A stretch of 64,000 bases of DNA. Origin: Paenibacillus sp. FSL R10-2782 (GTDB lineage Bacteria > Bacillota > Bacilli > Paenibacillales > Paenibacillaceae). The stretch's first letter is position 1. Each line of letters opens with the position of its first letter. The stretch spans positions 1,293,001 through 1,357,000 of the forward strand of contig NZ_CP151951.1 of assembly GCF_038592985.1 (NCBI RefSeq), written 5' to 3'. A program made the translations under genes and the position numbers. The notes under the pieces are model-generated. The model saw only the letters and a program-made list of their open reading frames with translations, was not told where the DNA came from and made no database searches. Shown here piece by piece: positions 16,870 to 25,857 of the stretch.

Positions 16870-18791
16870 GTGCGATTGCAGGAATATACAGCTTCGGACA
16901 TAAGCCCGTCTGCACCGAAGAAGGCGGTAAAATGATGCAAGCTCTGCGAAAATATCCCGCCGACCGCGTTTGCGCCTGGTGTGAGGGTTCTATATTCTTG
17001 GGCTGCCACGCGCAGCATGTGACACCGGAATCCGTCCATGAGCGTCTCCCTTTCTATGACGAGGAACGGAATTTGGCAATTACGGCGGATGCGATTATTG
17101 ACAATCGATCCGAGCTGTTTGAACGGCTGGGGGTGGGACAGGAACGGCGGCAAGACATCACGGACAGCGAGTTAATTTTGCTGGCATACGACAAATGGGC
17201 GCTCGACGCGGCTCGCTATCTGATAGGCGATTTTGCCTTTGTCATTTGGGATGCCGGGCTGCACAGGTTATATGGCGCTCGTGATATGGCAGGAAGCCGC
17301 ACGCTGTATACATACGAACATGACCGAGGGTTTGCATTCAGTACAGTAGTAGCCCCTCTTCTGACGTTGCCTTCCCTGCGAAAAGAATTGCATGAGCCGT
17401 GGCTGGCGGAATTTCTGTCGATCCGCGCCATGCAGGAATCCGTCGATATTGGGACAACTGGCTACAAGCATATAAACCAGCTCCCGCCCGCCCATTGGTT
17501 CACCATGGAGGAGGGAAAGTCAACCCTCCATAAATATGCATCTCTGGATGATGTGGAGCCGTTGCGGCTCAAAACCGGTGGCGAGTACGTGGAGGCTTTT
17601 CGCGAGGTATTCTCACAGGCGGTGAATGCCAGATTGCGCACGCATCGTGGGGTGGGAGCGGCCTTGAGTGGCGGTCTGGATTCCGGTGCGGTTGCCAGCT
17701 TTGCCGCGCCGTCGCTGCGATTGCAGCAAAAGCCTCTTCATGCGTACAGCTATGTGCCCGTACAGGATTTTACGGATTGGACACCATCGACACTGCTGGC
17801 GAATGAACGGGCTTATATCCAATCCACGGCTCGATATGTGGGCAACATCCACGAAAATTACCTGGATTTTGAGGGGAAAAGCCCATTTTCAGAAATTGAT
17901 ATCTGGCTGGAATTGATGGAAGCTCCCTATAAATATTTTGAAAATTCGTTCTGGATCAGAGGCTTTTATGAAAAAGCACAGGAACAAAATGTGGGTGTGC
18001 TGTTAACCGGAGCGCGAGGTAATTTTACCATTTCGTGGGGGCCTGCGCTGGACTATTATGCCCGTCAGCTTCGTCGTTTGCACTGGCTGCAATCTTTTCA
18101 GGGATTGTGGCAGTACAGCAAGCTGACCGGAAGGCGAGTATCGCATTTATTACCCGTGATGCTGAAGAAAGCGACCTCGCTCGATTCTCGTTCCTGGTTA
18201 CGCGGCGGTAATCGGAGTCCGGTTCCTTCGCTCATTCACCCGGAGTTTGCCAAGCGGATGAATGTGGAGGACATTCCGACTTTGAGTGGAACCGGGTGGA
18301 TGAAGAATGCAGATCAGGCGAGAAAAGAGAAGTTCACGAATTTGGCGATTGCGAACAAAAATGGTGTGGTTGCGACCAAGCTGTCGCTGCGTTACGGACT
18401 GTGGGAACGTGATCCGACCGGAGACAGCCGGGTGATCCGCTTTTGCCTGTCGGTGCCCTTTGAGCAATACGTGCAAAACGGCCGGGATCGCGCACTTATT
18501 CGCGGAGCCATGCGGGATTATTTGCCCGATGATGTCCGGTTAAACCAGCGTGTACGCGGTGTCCAGCCTGCGGATTGGCTGCACCGTATGCTCCCCTGCT
18601 GGGAAACGTTTATGGGGGAACTTCAACTGCTGTGCCATGATTTACATGCCGCCGAATTTCTGAATATCGATGTCATTAAAACGGCTATGGCGAAGTTTCG
18701 TCAACCGCGACCAGAGCAGGCGTCCGATCCCAACCTACGATTGTTGATGCACAGTCTGATTGTGTACCGCTTTATACGCGGATTTAACTGA
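16866..18791 (+). CDS. Lasso peptide cyclase (asparagine-synthetase-like, C protein)
   Basis: This 641-residue protein has an N-terminal glutamine-amidotransferase-like domain and a C-terminal asparagine-synthetase-like domain with the ATP-binding PP-loop SGGLDSGAVASFA (near residue 268). The N-terminus reads MSAIAGIY without the catalytic Cys2 of true asparagine synthetase, as in lasso cyclases. The enzyme should adenylate the side chain of core Asp9 so that the free N-terminal amine of Ala1 closes the macrolactam ring. It starts at GTG after AAGGGGGG, overlapping the sulfotransferase stop, and lies 53 bp upstream of the precursor gene. Confidence 0.93.
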   Translation: MSAIAGIYSFGHKPVCTEEGGKMMQALRKYPADRVCAWCEGSIFLGCHAQHVTPESVHERLPFYDEERNLAITADAIIDNRSELFERLGVGQERRQDITDSELILLAYDKWALDAARYLIGDFAFVIWDAGLHRLYGARDMAGSRTLYTYEHDRGFAFSTVVAPLLTLPSLRKELHEPWLAEFLSIRAMQESVDIGTTGYKHINQLPPAHWFTMEEGKSTLHKYASLDDVEPLRLKTGGEYVEAFREVFSQAVNARLRTHRGVGAALSGGLDSGAVASFAAPSLRLQQKPLHAYSYVPVQDFTDWTPSTLLANERAYIQSTARYVGNIHENYLDFEGKSPFSEIDIWLELMEAPYKYFENSFWIRGFYEKAQEQNVGVLLTGARGNFTISWGPALDYYARQLRRLHWLQSFQGLWQYSKLTGRRVSHLLPVMLKKATSLDSRSWLRGGNRSPVPSLIHPEFAKRMNVEDIPTLSGTGWMKNADQARKEKFTNLAIANKNGVVATKLSLRYGLWERDPTGDSRVIRFCLSVPFEQYVQNGRDRALIRGAMRDYLPDDVRLNQRVRGVQPADWLHRMLPCWETFMGELQLLCHDLHAAEFLNIDVIKTAMAKFRQPRPEQASDPNLRLLMHSLIVYRFIRGFN

Positions 18792-18844
18792 TGCGGTCTA
18801 TCCGGTAGGACAGATACGTCGCTCGTTGGAGGGGAGGTGATGAC

Positions 18845-18973
18845 ATGAGTAAAAAAGAATGGCAAGAGCCAACCATAGAGGTGCTGGATATTAACCAGAC
18901 GATGGCAGGTAAGGGCTGGAAACAGATTGACTGGGTATCTGACCATGATGCCGATCTGTATAATCCAAGCTAG
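18845..18973 (+). CDS. Lasso peptide precursor (A protein)
   Basis: This 42-codon gene sits behind a strong GGAGGGGAGGTGA site, between the cyclase and kinase genes. The predicted leader has 20 residues and ends ..DINQTM, with the Thr at -2 that lasso leader peptidases need. The predicted core has 22 residues. Its ring segment is AGKGWKQID, giving an Ala1-Asp9 macrolactam, and its tail is WVSDHDADLYNPS, acidic and ending in Ser. From memory, paeninodin has the same pattern (A-G-x-G, Asp9, acidic tail, C-terminal Ser). The terminal Ser is the likely phosphorylation site of the kinase encoded downstream. Confidence 0.93.
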   Translation: MSKKEWQEPTIEVLDINQTMAGKGWKQIDWVSDHDADLYNPS

Positions 18974-18997
18974 AGAGTGGCAATTATTCAATACACA

Positions 18998-19055
18998 GCC
19001 GTCTTTATTTCTTGGGGTTTGAAGGTTTTGCTCGAAGAAATAAAGGCGGGATTTT
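18998..19055 (+). terminator. Internal terminator directly after the precursor gene
   Basis: GCCGTCTTTATTTCTT pairs with AAGAAATAAAGGCGGG (about 14 of 16 positions) around a 21-base loop, followed by ATTTTT. It stands 25 bp after the precursor stop and just before the kinase gene. Partial readthrough would give more precursor than enzyme mRNA. Confidence 0.75.
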
Positions 19056-19082
19056 TAAAGGGCAGAGGGAGTGAGTCCTATC

Positions 19083-20144
19083 GTGCATGACAGGAGTACC
19101 AATGTTAACCTGACGATGTATACAGCCTTTGGACTCAAACTTGCCAGCGAGCTGTATCTGCCTGAATTGATACCCGCAGCACCGGGAGCGGTGGAGGATG
19201 TGGTCATTCGTCAGACTGATTTGACAGCATGGAGCGATCAGTTGGAGCAGGCTAATTTTGTGATGCAGGGTGAGCGCTTTATGTTCCATATACCGGACAC
19301 AGCCATTTACGCCGTCAGGAGAGGCAGGGAAATTGAAGTATGTTCTTACTCCGGTGCTGATCCGGACACGGTAAGGTTGTTTGTGCTGGGCACATGTATG
19401 GGTGTCCTGCTGATGCAGAGAGGGATAGTGCCTATTCACGGGAGTGCGGTAGTTATCCGAGGTAGAGCCTATGCTTTTGTAGGCGAATCGGGAGCAGGTA
19501 AATCGACGCTGGCTGCTGCTTTTACCCAGGCAGGGTATCGGATAGTCAGTGATGATGTTATTGCTATGCAAGCTACGGCTTCCAAAACCATAGTCTATCC
19601 GGCTTACCCACAGCAAAAGTTGGGTCTGGAAAGCTTGCTCCAACTGGAGGCTTCACAGGGTAATAGGCATGCACACAAAAGCAATCACGGGCTTGTTTTA
19701 ATGGACGGCAATCCTGCGATGCTCAAATATGGACATTTGCGTAAGCTTACAGGTGAACTGAATAAATATGCCGTGCCGAGAGTGGACTACTTCTACAACA
19801 AACCGCTTCCCTTGGGAGGTGTATTCGAGCTGGTGGCGGAGTCTCCAAATCGTGAGTTCCAATGTGAAGGGAAGTTGCCGGCGGTTATGAAACAACCTTT
19901 GAACATGCTGGAGTGCTTGCATACGTTATTGCTTCATACATATCGCAGGGTGATCATTCCGCGAATGAGTCTGGGTGAATGGCATTTTGGAACGGTAGCC
20001 CAGGTGGCCCGGCAGGTGGAGGGCTGGCGACTACTGAGGGATAGCTCTGCTTTTACCGCGTCCGAGGTTGTACACCGGGTACTTGATATCATTTGTAAGG
20101 AGGAAAACAGCTGTGGCAGCTACTCATTCCATGAAGGATCATGA
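19083..20144 (+). CDS. HPr-kinase-like lasso peptide kinase (K protein)
   Basis: This protein of about 353 residues has a C-terminal HPr kinase-like domain. The P-loop AFVGESGAGKSTLAAAF lies near residue 145, preceded by IVPIHGSAVV and followed by YRIVSDDVIAM. The layout matches the kinases of paeninodin-type clusters, which phosphorylate the C-terminal Ser of the precursor. The product here ends in Ser, consistent with that role. GTG at 19083 has better spacing from GAGGGAG than the in-frame GTG at 19071. The 3' end overlaps the B1 gene by 32 bp. Confidence 0.88.
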   Translation: MHDRSTNVNLTMYTAFGLKLASELYLPELIPAAPGAVEDVVIRQTDLTAWSDQLEQANFVMQGERFMFHIPDTAIYAVRRGREIEVCSYSGADPDTVRLFVLGTCMGVLLMQRGIVPIHGSAVVIRGRAYAFVGESGAGKSTLAAAFTQAGYRIVSDDVIAMQATASKTIVYPAYPQQKLGLESLLQLEASQGNRHAHKSNHGLVLMDGNPAMLKYGHLRKLTGELNKYAVPRVDYFYNKPLPLGGVFELVAESPNREFQCEGKLPAVMKQPLNMLECLHTLLLHTYRRVIIPRMSLGEWHFGTVAQVARQVEGWRLLRDSSAFTASEVVHRVLDIICKEENSCGSYSFHEGS

Positions 20145-20415
20145 CCGTGTCATTCACGGTGAGGAAGTCTATGTCAGTGACATGGACGGGGAAAAGGTCA
20201 TGATGAGCATCAACACAGGAAAATATTATAATCTCGGCTTCACGGGAGGACGAATCTGGGAACTGGCGGAATCCGGCCCTTCACTGGGGGAGATCGTAGC
20301 TGCTCTGACGGATGAATATGAAGTGGACGAAGAACGGTGCAGACAGCAGGTACATACCTTTGTGGCTGAACTGGAACGGGAAGGACTGCTAAAGCTTCTG
20401 AGGGAGACGGTTTAA
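20113..20415 (+). CDS. Lasso peptide B1 protein (PqqD-like leader recognition element)
   Basis: This 100-residue PqqD-like protein contains EKVMMSINTGKYYNLGFTGG and IWELAESGPSLGEIVAALTD, the fold that binds RiPP leader peptides. It should hold the precursor leader and present it to the leader peptidase B2. The open frame begins at 20068, but GTG at 20113 is chosen because AAGGAGG lies directly before it. It overlaps the kinase end by 32 bp and ends two bases before the next start, so kinase, B1 and B2 are one translational block. Confidence 0.92.
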   Translation: MAATHSMKDHDRVIHGEEVYVSDMDGEKVMMSINTGKYYNLGFTGGRIWELAESGPSLGEIVAALTDEYEVDEERCRQQVHTFVAELEREGLLKLLRETV

Positions 20416-20416
20416 A

Positions 20417-22081
20417 ATGTGGATTCAACGCCTTCGGCGTCTATCCCCGGAGATCAGGAGACTGCTGCCGGAAGCCTGGATGCAACTCGGATGGGCGCGT
20501 CTTCACCAGCATCGTCCATTTGAAGATTATGCACGCGGTTGGGGAATACGTATGGAAGAAACCTCTTGGGAGTGTGATGCCCGGCAGAAGCAGGCTGCTC
20601 GGCATATTTCACATGCGGTGGAGCTGGCAAGCCGTTATACCCCTTGGCACAGTAGCTGTCTTGTGCAGGCTGCTGCCGCAATGACGTTGCTGGGTCGCAG
20701 AAAACTGGACTGCACGCTGTATCTTGGCACAGCCAAGAATGCTGCGGGACGTTTGGCGGCACATGCCTGGGTGCGGAGCGGACCGATTTATGTTACGGGC
20801 GAACGAGAGATGGGGGCGTTTACCGTAGTGGGTACCTTCGGCAGGCGTGCTGTGACGGACCCCAATACGAAGATTGCTGAAAGCATGTCCACCCATACAG
20901 CTCTGAAATCTGACCGCTGGAATGAGGATCAGGAATTAACGCTGCTGCTCTTTTTACTGCGAAAAGATGCCACTTCAAGGCTGGATACAATCGATGCTGG
21001 TGATCTGCATGGATTGGATTGGGCCCGCTTGCTGCGGCTGGCAGAACACCATCGGGTGGTACCTGCGGTATATCTTCGGTTGAAAAGAATAAATCATCCG
21101 GCCATCCCCGCTGAATTGCTGCGCAACCTTCAGGCTCAATATCACCGGAACACCCTGCGTATGTTGCACCTGCAAGCGGAAGCCGGGCGTGTGACTGGGC
21201 TGCTCATGAATCATGGCATCCGTGTACTTATGCTCAAGGGTCCTGCCTTGGCGCAGCAATTGTACGGGGATGTTTCCCTGCGTACCTCCAAGGACGTAGA
21301 CTTACTCATTGCTCCGGGCGACATGGATATGGCGGAGCAATGGATGCAGGAAGCCGGGTATGTACCCAAAAGCGGAGAAGCGCGTGTCCTGGGCAGTTGG
21401 AAATGGAAGGACCATCATGCATCCTTTCTTCATCCGCATAAGCGGGTAGAGATAGAGCTGCATTGGCGGCTCCACCCGGATGCAGGCGGAGAACCTTCTT
21501 TTGAGGACCTGTGGAAACACAGGCAAACCGATGAAGTCACAGCCACAGGAGTACCCTGTATGTACACGCTTGGCAGCGAGCACCAGTTTCTGTACCTTAG
21601 CGCACACGGGGCGCGTCACGGCTGGTTCAGGCTGCGCTGGCTGGTGGACATCGACAGGCTTGCGGTACGCGCCGTCGATTGGGAGGCGCTTCTGCCGATG
21701 ATGCGCCGATATGGGGGACTGCCTGCGGGCGGGCAGGCTTGGGCGCTCGCCGCTGCGCTGCTGGGCACCTCGATACCGGAGCCGCTGCGTCAGGTAGCGG
21801 CTACACGGCTGGCGCACAGGCTCGCGCTGAGCGCGCTGGACTTCATTCAGGCCAGTGTACCGGCGGCGTACCCGGTAGCCGAACCATCGATCCAACAGCC
21901 AACCAGTCGATCCTATTTGCTCTCCCTAAAGGAGCCGAGCCACCGATTGCTGTACCTGATCAGCCGTTTGCTTCCTTCTACGGGCGATCCGGCCGTTTTA
22001 CCGCTGCCTCGCCAGCTGCATTTTCTGTACATTCCTTTACGTCCATTTCTCTGGCTAAAACGGCGATTCTCGAAGCACTGA
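20417..22081 (+). CDS. Fusion of lasso leader peptidase (B2) and nucleotidyltransferase
   Basis: This 554-residue protein has two domains. Residues about 1-145 are the transglutaminase-like B2 leader peptidase, with the catalytic Cys in WHSSCLVQAAAAM, the His in AAHAWVRSG and the family segment FTVVGTFG. Residues about 165-500 resemble the nucleotidyltransferase family PF14907, with GIRVLMLKGPALAQQLYGD and SLRTSKDVDLLIAP carrying the DxD metal site. B2 cuts the leader after TM. From memory, a nucleotidyltransferase-like enzyme in the pseudomycoidin pathway decorates the phosphorylated C-terminus with hexoses. A similar step is possible here but is inference. Confidence 0.88.
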   Translation: MWIQRLRRLSPEIRRLLPEAWMQLGWARLHQHRPFEDYARGWGIRMEETSWECDARQKQAARHISHAVELASRYTPWHSSCLVQAAAAMTLLGRRKLDCTLYLGTAKNAAGRLAAHAWVRSGPIYVTGEREMGAFTVVGTFGRRAVTDPNTKIAESMSTHTALKSDRWNEDQELTLLLFLLRKDATSRLDTIDAGDLHGLDWARLLRLAEHHRVVPAVYLRLKRINHPAIPAELLRNLQAQYHRNTLRMLHLQAEAGRVTGLLMNHGIRVLMLKGPALAQQLYGDVSLRTSKDVDLLIAPGDMDMAEQWMQEAGYVPKSGEARVLGSWKWKDHHASFLHPHKRVEIELHWRLHPDAGGEPSFEDLWKHRQTDEVTATGVPCMYTLGSEHQFLYLSAHGARHGWFRLRWLVDIDRLAVRAVDWEALLPMMRRYGGLPAGGQAWALAAALLGTSIPEPLRQVAATRLAHRLALSALDFIQASVPAAYPVAEPSIQQPTSRSYLLSLKEPSHRLLYLISRLLPSTGDPAVLPLPRQLHFLYIPLRPFLWLKRRFSKH

Positions 22082-22101
22082 CCTGATAAGGAGCGTGCAA
22101 T

Positions 22102-23976
22102 ATGTACCACCTGCGATTATATATGACCAAGCTGTATGCCGTGAACGGCGGTGCGTTATTTCTCAATATTGGATGTATGATCATCGTCAGCTTGCTGGAG
22201 GGGCTGGGTATTTACATGCTTGTTCCCATGCTGGCGGCTATCGGTATATTTGGCGGTCATGCAGGGATGGCCATCCTGTCAGGCGGATTGGATCATTTCT
22301 TGTCAAACATCCCTAAAAGCTGGCTGTTGCCGGGAATGCTGTTGCTTTTTGTGTTGCTGCTCATAGGGCAGGCTCTGCTTCAGCGTTACCAGTCCATTCT
22401 GAATTCACGGATTCAGCAACGATTCATGCGTTCCCTTCGAATAGATGTATATACCTCCTTTATGAAGGCCCAATGGACTTTTTATTTGCGTCAGCGGAAG
22501 TCTGATTTCAGCCATGTGATGACAACCGAGCTGGCGCGTGTCAGTCAGGGAACCAATTTGCTCCTTCAGCTCACCACAGCCGTTATTTTTACGCTGATCC
22601 AGATTGCGCTGGCTTTTTGGCTGTCTCCTTCTTTAACCGGACTGGTGTTTCTGTGCGGATTGGGGCTGTTTGTCGTGTTTCGCAGATCCATTCAAAACGC
22701 TAAACAACTGGGCGACCGTACCACCGAGCTGTCGCAGGTTTATTTTGCCGGAATTACCGACCATATGAACGGGATGAAGGATATTAAAAGCAATCTGCTG
22801 GAAGCCGCGAATATAGACTGGTTTCGCTCCTTGACCCAACGGATGGAGGACAATACAACCCAGTTTGTACGGCAGAACGCAACCACACAATTTTTTCATC
22901 GCACAGCCGCTGCTGTATTTGTTGCTTGCATTATGTTTGTATCACTGCAATGGCTACATGTCTCTCCTGAAAAGTTGATTGTGCTCATCCTTATATTTTC
23001 CCGCTTATGGCCAAGGTTTGCCCTTATTCAAGCGAGCCTGGAATATATCATGTCCATGCTGTCTGCCTTTGAAAGTGTGACCAAGGTACAGCAGGAATGC
23101 GAAGCTTTCTCAGATCCGTCGCTAACGGCACTTACAACCTTTGAGACTCGCGTTTCAAGCGTTCTATCGGCAACCCATCAATCTGTATCAGCATCTACAA
23201 CTTCATCTGTACGCCAACCCTTGTATCTACGTACGGGCATTGAATGCAGTGGTCTGGATTATCGGTATGAGGGTACAGCAGCGCTTGCATTACACCAAAT
23301 AAATCTGTTCATCCCTGCTCGGGGAATGACGGCTATTGTGGGGAAATCGGGCGCAGGCAAAAGTACAATGGTTGACGTTCTGATGGGATTTTTACGACCA
23401 ACTCAGGGCCAGATTAAAATAGACGGACATATACTGGACGACGAGTTGTTGCCACAGTGGCGGCAATCGTTTGGCTATGTGTCGCAGGACCCTTTTTTAT
23501 TCCATGCCACCGTCCGTGAAAATTTGAAGCTGGCTGATGCAGATGCGAGCGAGGAGCAGTTATGGGAAGCGTTACATTTTGCATCCGCAGACGGGTTTGT
23601 TGCCAGATTGCCCGAAGGACTGGACACGGTAATCGGGGATCGCGGCATTCGTCTGTCAGGAGGGGAACGTCAGCGGCTAGTGTTGGCAAGAGCTGTCCTG
23701 CATCGTCCTCCGGTACTCATTCTGGATGAGGCGACAAGTGCGCTGGATGGAGAGCATGAAGCCGATATTCAGGCGGCGCTGGAGCGGATGAAAGGTCAAA
23801 TGACGCTGATCGTCATTGCCCATCGACTGTCGACCATCCGTCATGCCGATCAGATTGTCGTTCTGGAGCAGGGAGAGATTATACAGCAGGGGAATTACCG
23901 TCAATTGGTGCAGGAGGAGCGGGGGGCGTTCAGTCAACTGCTGTCTTACCAAAGCAGTGTGTTCTCCACCCCTTAG
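22102..23976 (+). CDS. ABC exporter of the lasso peptide (D protein)
   Basis: This 624-residue half-transporter has an N-terminal six-helix membrane domain and a C-terminal ATPase: Walker A VGKSGAGKSTMVDVLMGF (near residue 413), signature IRLSGGERQRLVLARAV, Walker B PVLILDEATSALD and the H-loop histidine in IVIAHRLSTIRHA. There is no N-terminal C39 peptidase domain, as expected when B2 removes the leader. It should export the mature lasso peptide and give self-protection. A low-complexity Ser/Thr linker of about 35 residues separates the domains. It is the last gene of the operon. Confidence 0.93.
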   Translation: MYHLRLYMTKLYAVNGGALFLNIGCMIIVSLLEGLGIYMLVPMLAAIGIFGGHAGMAILSGGLDHFLSNIPKSWLLPGMLLLFVLLLIGQALLQRYQSILNSRIQQRFMRSLRIDVYTSFMKAQWTFYLRQRKSDFSHVMTTELARVSQGTNLLLQLTTAVIFTLIQIALAFWLSPSLTGLVFLCGLGLFVVFRRSIQNAKQLGDRTTELSQVYFAGITDHMNGMKDIKSNLLEAANIDWFRSLTQRMEDNTTQFVRQNATTQFFHRTAAAVFVACIMFVSLQWLHVSPEKLIVLILIFSRLWPRFALIQASLEYIMSMLSAFESVTKVQQECEAFSDPSLTALTTFETRVSSVLSATHQSVSASTTSSVRQPLYLRTGIECSGLDYRYEGTAALALHQINLFIPARGMTAIVGKSGAGKSTMVDVLMGFLRPTQGQIKIDGHILDDELLPQWRQSFGYVSQDPFLFHATVRENLKLADADASEEQLWEALHFASADGFVARLPEGLDTVIGDRGIRLSGGERQRLVLARAVLHRPPVLILDEATSALDGEHEADIQAALERMKGQMTLIVIAHRLSTIRHADQIVVLEQGEIIQQGNYRQLVQEERGAFSQLLSYQSSVFSTP

Positions 23977-24032
23977 CTGCCTGTTCTGTTGACAATGCTT
24001 AACTCCCCACTGGATATGGAATGGGCACAGCT

Positions 24033-24947
24033 TCAGGTTTCCTTGTGTTTGGCTGTGCTCCTTTTCTTTTTGATCGGAGTTGGAGAAACGGCATCTCCTG
24101 CCACTGCTTGTTGTGTTGTTGTGGTTGCTGCTTTACGCGCAGGACGTTTTTTCACGTCAGGGCCGGGATCGGTAACAACAGGCTTCACTGCCTCGATGCT
24201 GGCCTGGAGTGCAGCCATCAAGTCCACAACATTAGCCTGTGGCTGGGACGGGGCGATTCGGATCTCTTCTCCAGCCACTTTATGCTGAATGAGATCCAGC
24301 AGCCGCTCGCGGTACTGGTCCGTGTATTTTGCTGCATCAAAAGGTGTAGATAGCTGCTCAATGAGCATTTTTGCCATGGTCAGTTCCTTCTCTTTAACTT
24401 CCTCCTGCCCTGGCAGATTAGGAACCTGGGACACTGGGCGAATTTCATCCGGGTAAAACATCGTCTCCACCGCCAAGCATTCATCCAGTACACGAATAGC
24501 CGCCAGACTGCTTTTGGATCGTATCGAGATTTGAGCAATGCCAATTTTTCCGGTATCCTTCATCGCATTCATAAGAAGCTTGTAAGCATTGGAGCCTGCC
24601 TGATCCGGGGACAAATAATACGTTTTTTGAAAATAAATCGGATCAATCTCCTGCAAGTCCACAAAATCCAAAATAACGATATTTTTATCCGCTTGTCCGC
24701 TGATTTGCTCCAGTTCCTCCTTATCGAACATGACAAACTTCCCTTTTTCGTATTCATAGCCTTTTCCAATTTCCTCCCATTCGACCTCCTTGTCACAAAC
24801 GGGACACTTTCGTACATAACTGAGCGGACTTCCGCATTCCTTGTGAATATAACGCATGGAAATATCCTTATCCTCTGTCGCCGAAAACATCTTAACAGGC
24901 ACATGAACCAGCCCAAAGCTGATCGCGCCTTTCCAGACCGTATGCAT
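24033..24947 (-). CDS. ku: Ku protein (NHEJ end-binding)
   Basis: This 304-residue Ku homodimer subunit begins MHTVWKGAISFGLVHVPVKM, the classic bacterial Ku start, and contains CPVCDKEVEWEEIGKGYEY, FVDLQEIDPIYFQKTYYLSP and ELTMAKMLIEQL. A lysine-rich C-terminal tail (about residues 265-304) is likely to bind DNA and recruit the ligase. The frame extends 27 codons upstream, but ATG at 24947 is preceded by AAAGGAGG. It works with the LigD polymerase at 14.5-15.4 kb; the lasso operon lies between them. Confidence 0.95.
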   Translation of the reverse strand: MHTVWKGAISFGLVHVPVKMFSATEDKDISMRYIHKECGSPLSYVRKCPVCDKEVEWEEIGKGYEYEKGKFVMFDKEELEQISGQADKNIVILDFVDLQEIDPIYFQKTYYLSPDQAGSNAYKLLMNAMKDTGKIGIAQISIRSKSSLAAIRVLDECLAVETMFYPDEIRPVSQVPNLPGQEEVKEKELTMAKMLIEQLSTPFDAAKYTDQYRERLLDLIQHKVAGEEIRIAPSQPQANVVDLMAALQASIEAVKPVVTDPGPDVKKRPARKAATTTTQQAVAGDAVSPTPIKKKRSTAKHKET

Positions 24948-25299
24948 ACCGCCAGTCCTCCTTTTCTTTAATCCGCATGTTGTATCCTTCGATTCCAACG
25001 CTTGGCTGTGAGCATATTCATTTTTCACTTAGTATGCTTCGGAGAGCTATATCGCATAACACAATGATTTGAGGTTGTTAAGTTACATGGGTTATATTAA
25101 GATAAGGAATAATAAATAATCTTGCCATTTTATAAGGAAGGAGTGTTCATGTCATGAAGAAAAGATCATTAAACTTTATATCTTTTGGATATGGATACTC
25201 TACTGCTGTTTTTTTCTAAAATCATTTTTATGGGTGGAGTCTGCCTAAAAATGGTTAGAAGAAACGGTAGAAAAATTTTAAAATGACGAGGTCGATTAA
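24948..25299. other. AT-rich intergenic region between ku and RidA-like gene
   Basis: This divergent region must hold the ku promoter and the promoter of the next gene. A 22-codon ORF at about 25154-25219 (beginning MKKRSLNFISF) follows GGAAGGAG and could be a tiny peptide or a remnant. No other supported feature is visible. Confidence 0.35.
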
Positions 25300-25698
25300 A
25301 TGAAAAATGAAAAAATAACTAGAAAAAACCCGGCAGGTATGCCGAAACCAGTAGGGAATTACACACATATAACTAAAATTCCCAGAAATTCAGAGCTATT
25401 CGTGACTTCAGGTCAAATTGGAGTAGATCAGAATGGCCAATTCCCAGAAAGCTTTAACCTACAAATCAGCAATACTTTTAATAACATTAAATCAGTTTTG
25501 GACGCCGAACAATTAACCGCTGACAATATTATTAAAGTAAATGTTTGGGCAACTGAGCAGATAGATTGGGATTACATGTATTCCCAATGGGAAAAGTTAT
25601 TCGGTAATGATTATCCTGCAATGACGATCGGCTACCTTACTGCTCTAGGATTGCCTGAAATAAAAATTGAAATTGAAATTTGGGCAGCTAAGGCATAA
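25300..25698 (+). CDS. RidA-family (YjgF/YER057c) protein
   Basis: This 132-residue protein matches the Rid family: LFVTSGQIGVDQNGQFPESF near residue 40, QISNTFNNIKSVLDAE, and the C-terminal block AMTIGYLTALGLPEIKIEIE. The usual final Arg of true RidA enzymes (R105) is not obvious because the motif reads TIGYLTA, so it may belong to a non-deaminase Rid subgroup. Rid proteins hydrolyse reactive enamine or imine intermediates. The gene is AT-richer than its neighbours, followed by its own terminator, and probably monocistronic. Confidence 0.85.
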   Translation: MKNEKITRKNPAGMPKPVGNYTHITKIPRNSELFVTSGQIGVDQNGQFPESFNLQISNTFNNIKSVLDAEQLTADNIIKVNVWATEQIDWDYMYSQWEKLFGNDYPAMTIGYLTALGLPEIKIEIEIWAAKA

Positions 25699-25733
25699 AA
25701 ATAATAACTCATTTATAGGATGGAATCATAGAT

Positions 25734-25765
25734 AGCCCCGGTCTTCGTGAGAAGCTGGGGCTTTT
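25734..25765 (+). terminator. Terminator after RidA-like gene
   Basis: AGCCCC pairs with GGGGCT around an inner TCTTC/GAGAA segment and is followed by TTTT. Confidence 0.7.
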
Positions 25766-25857
25766 GATGTTTAAGCTCACGAAAAATCCGCTTGCGCATG
25801 GTTACAGCTTTTTTGGTGCATAGTAAGGTATATCCGATTCAAAAGGAGGTACAATTT

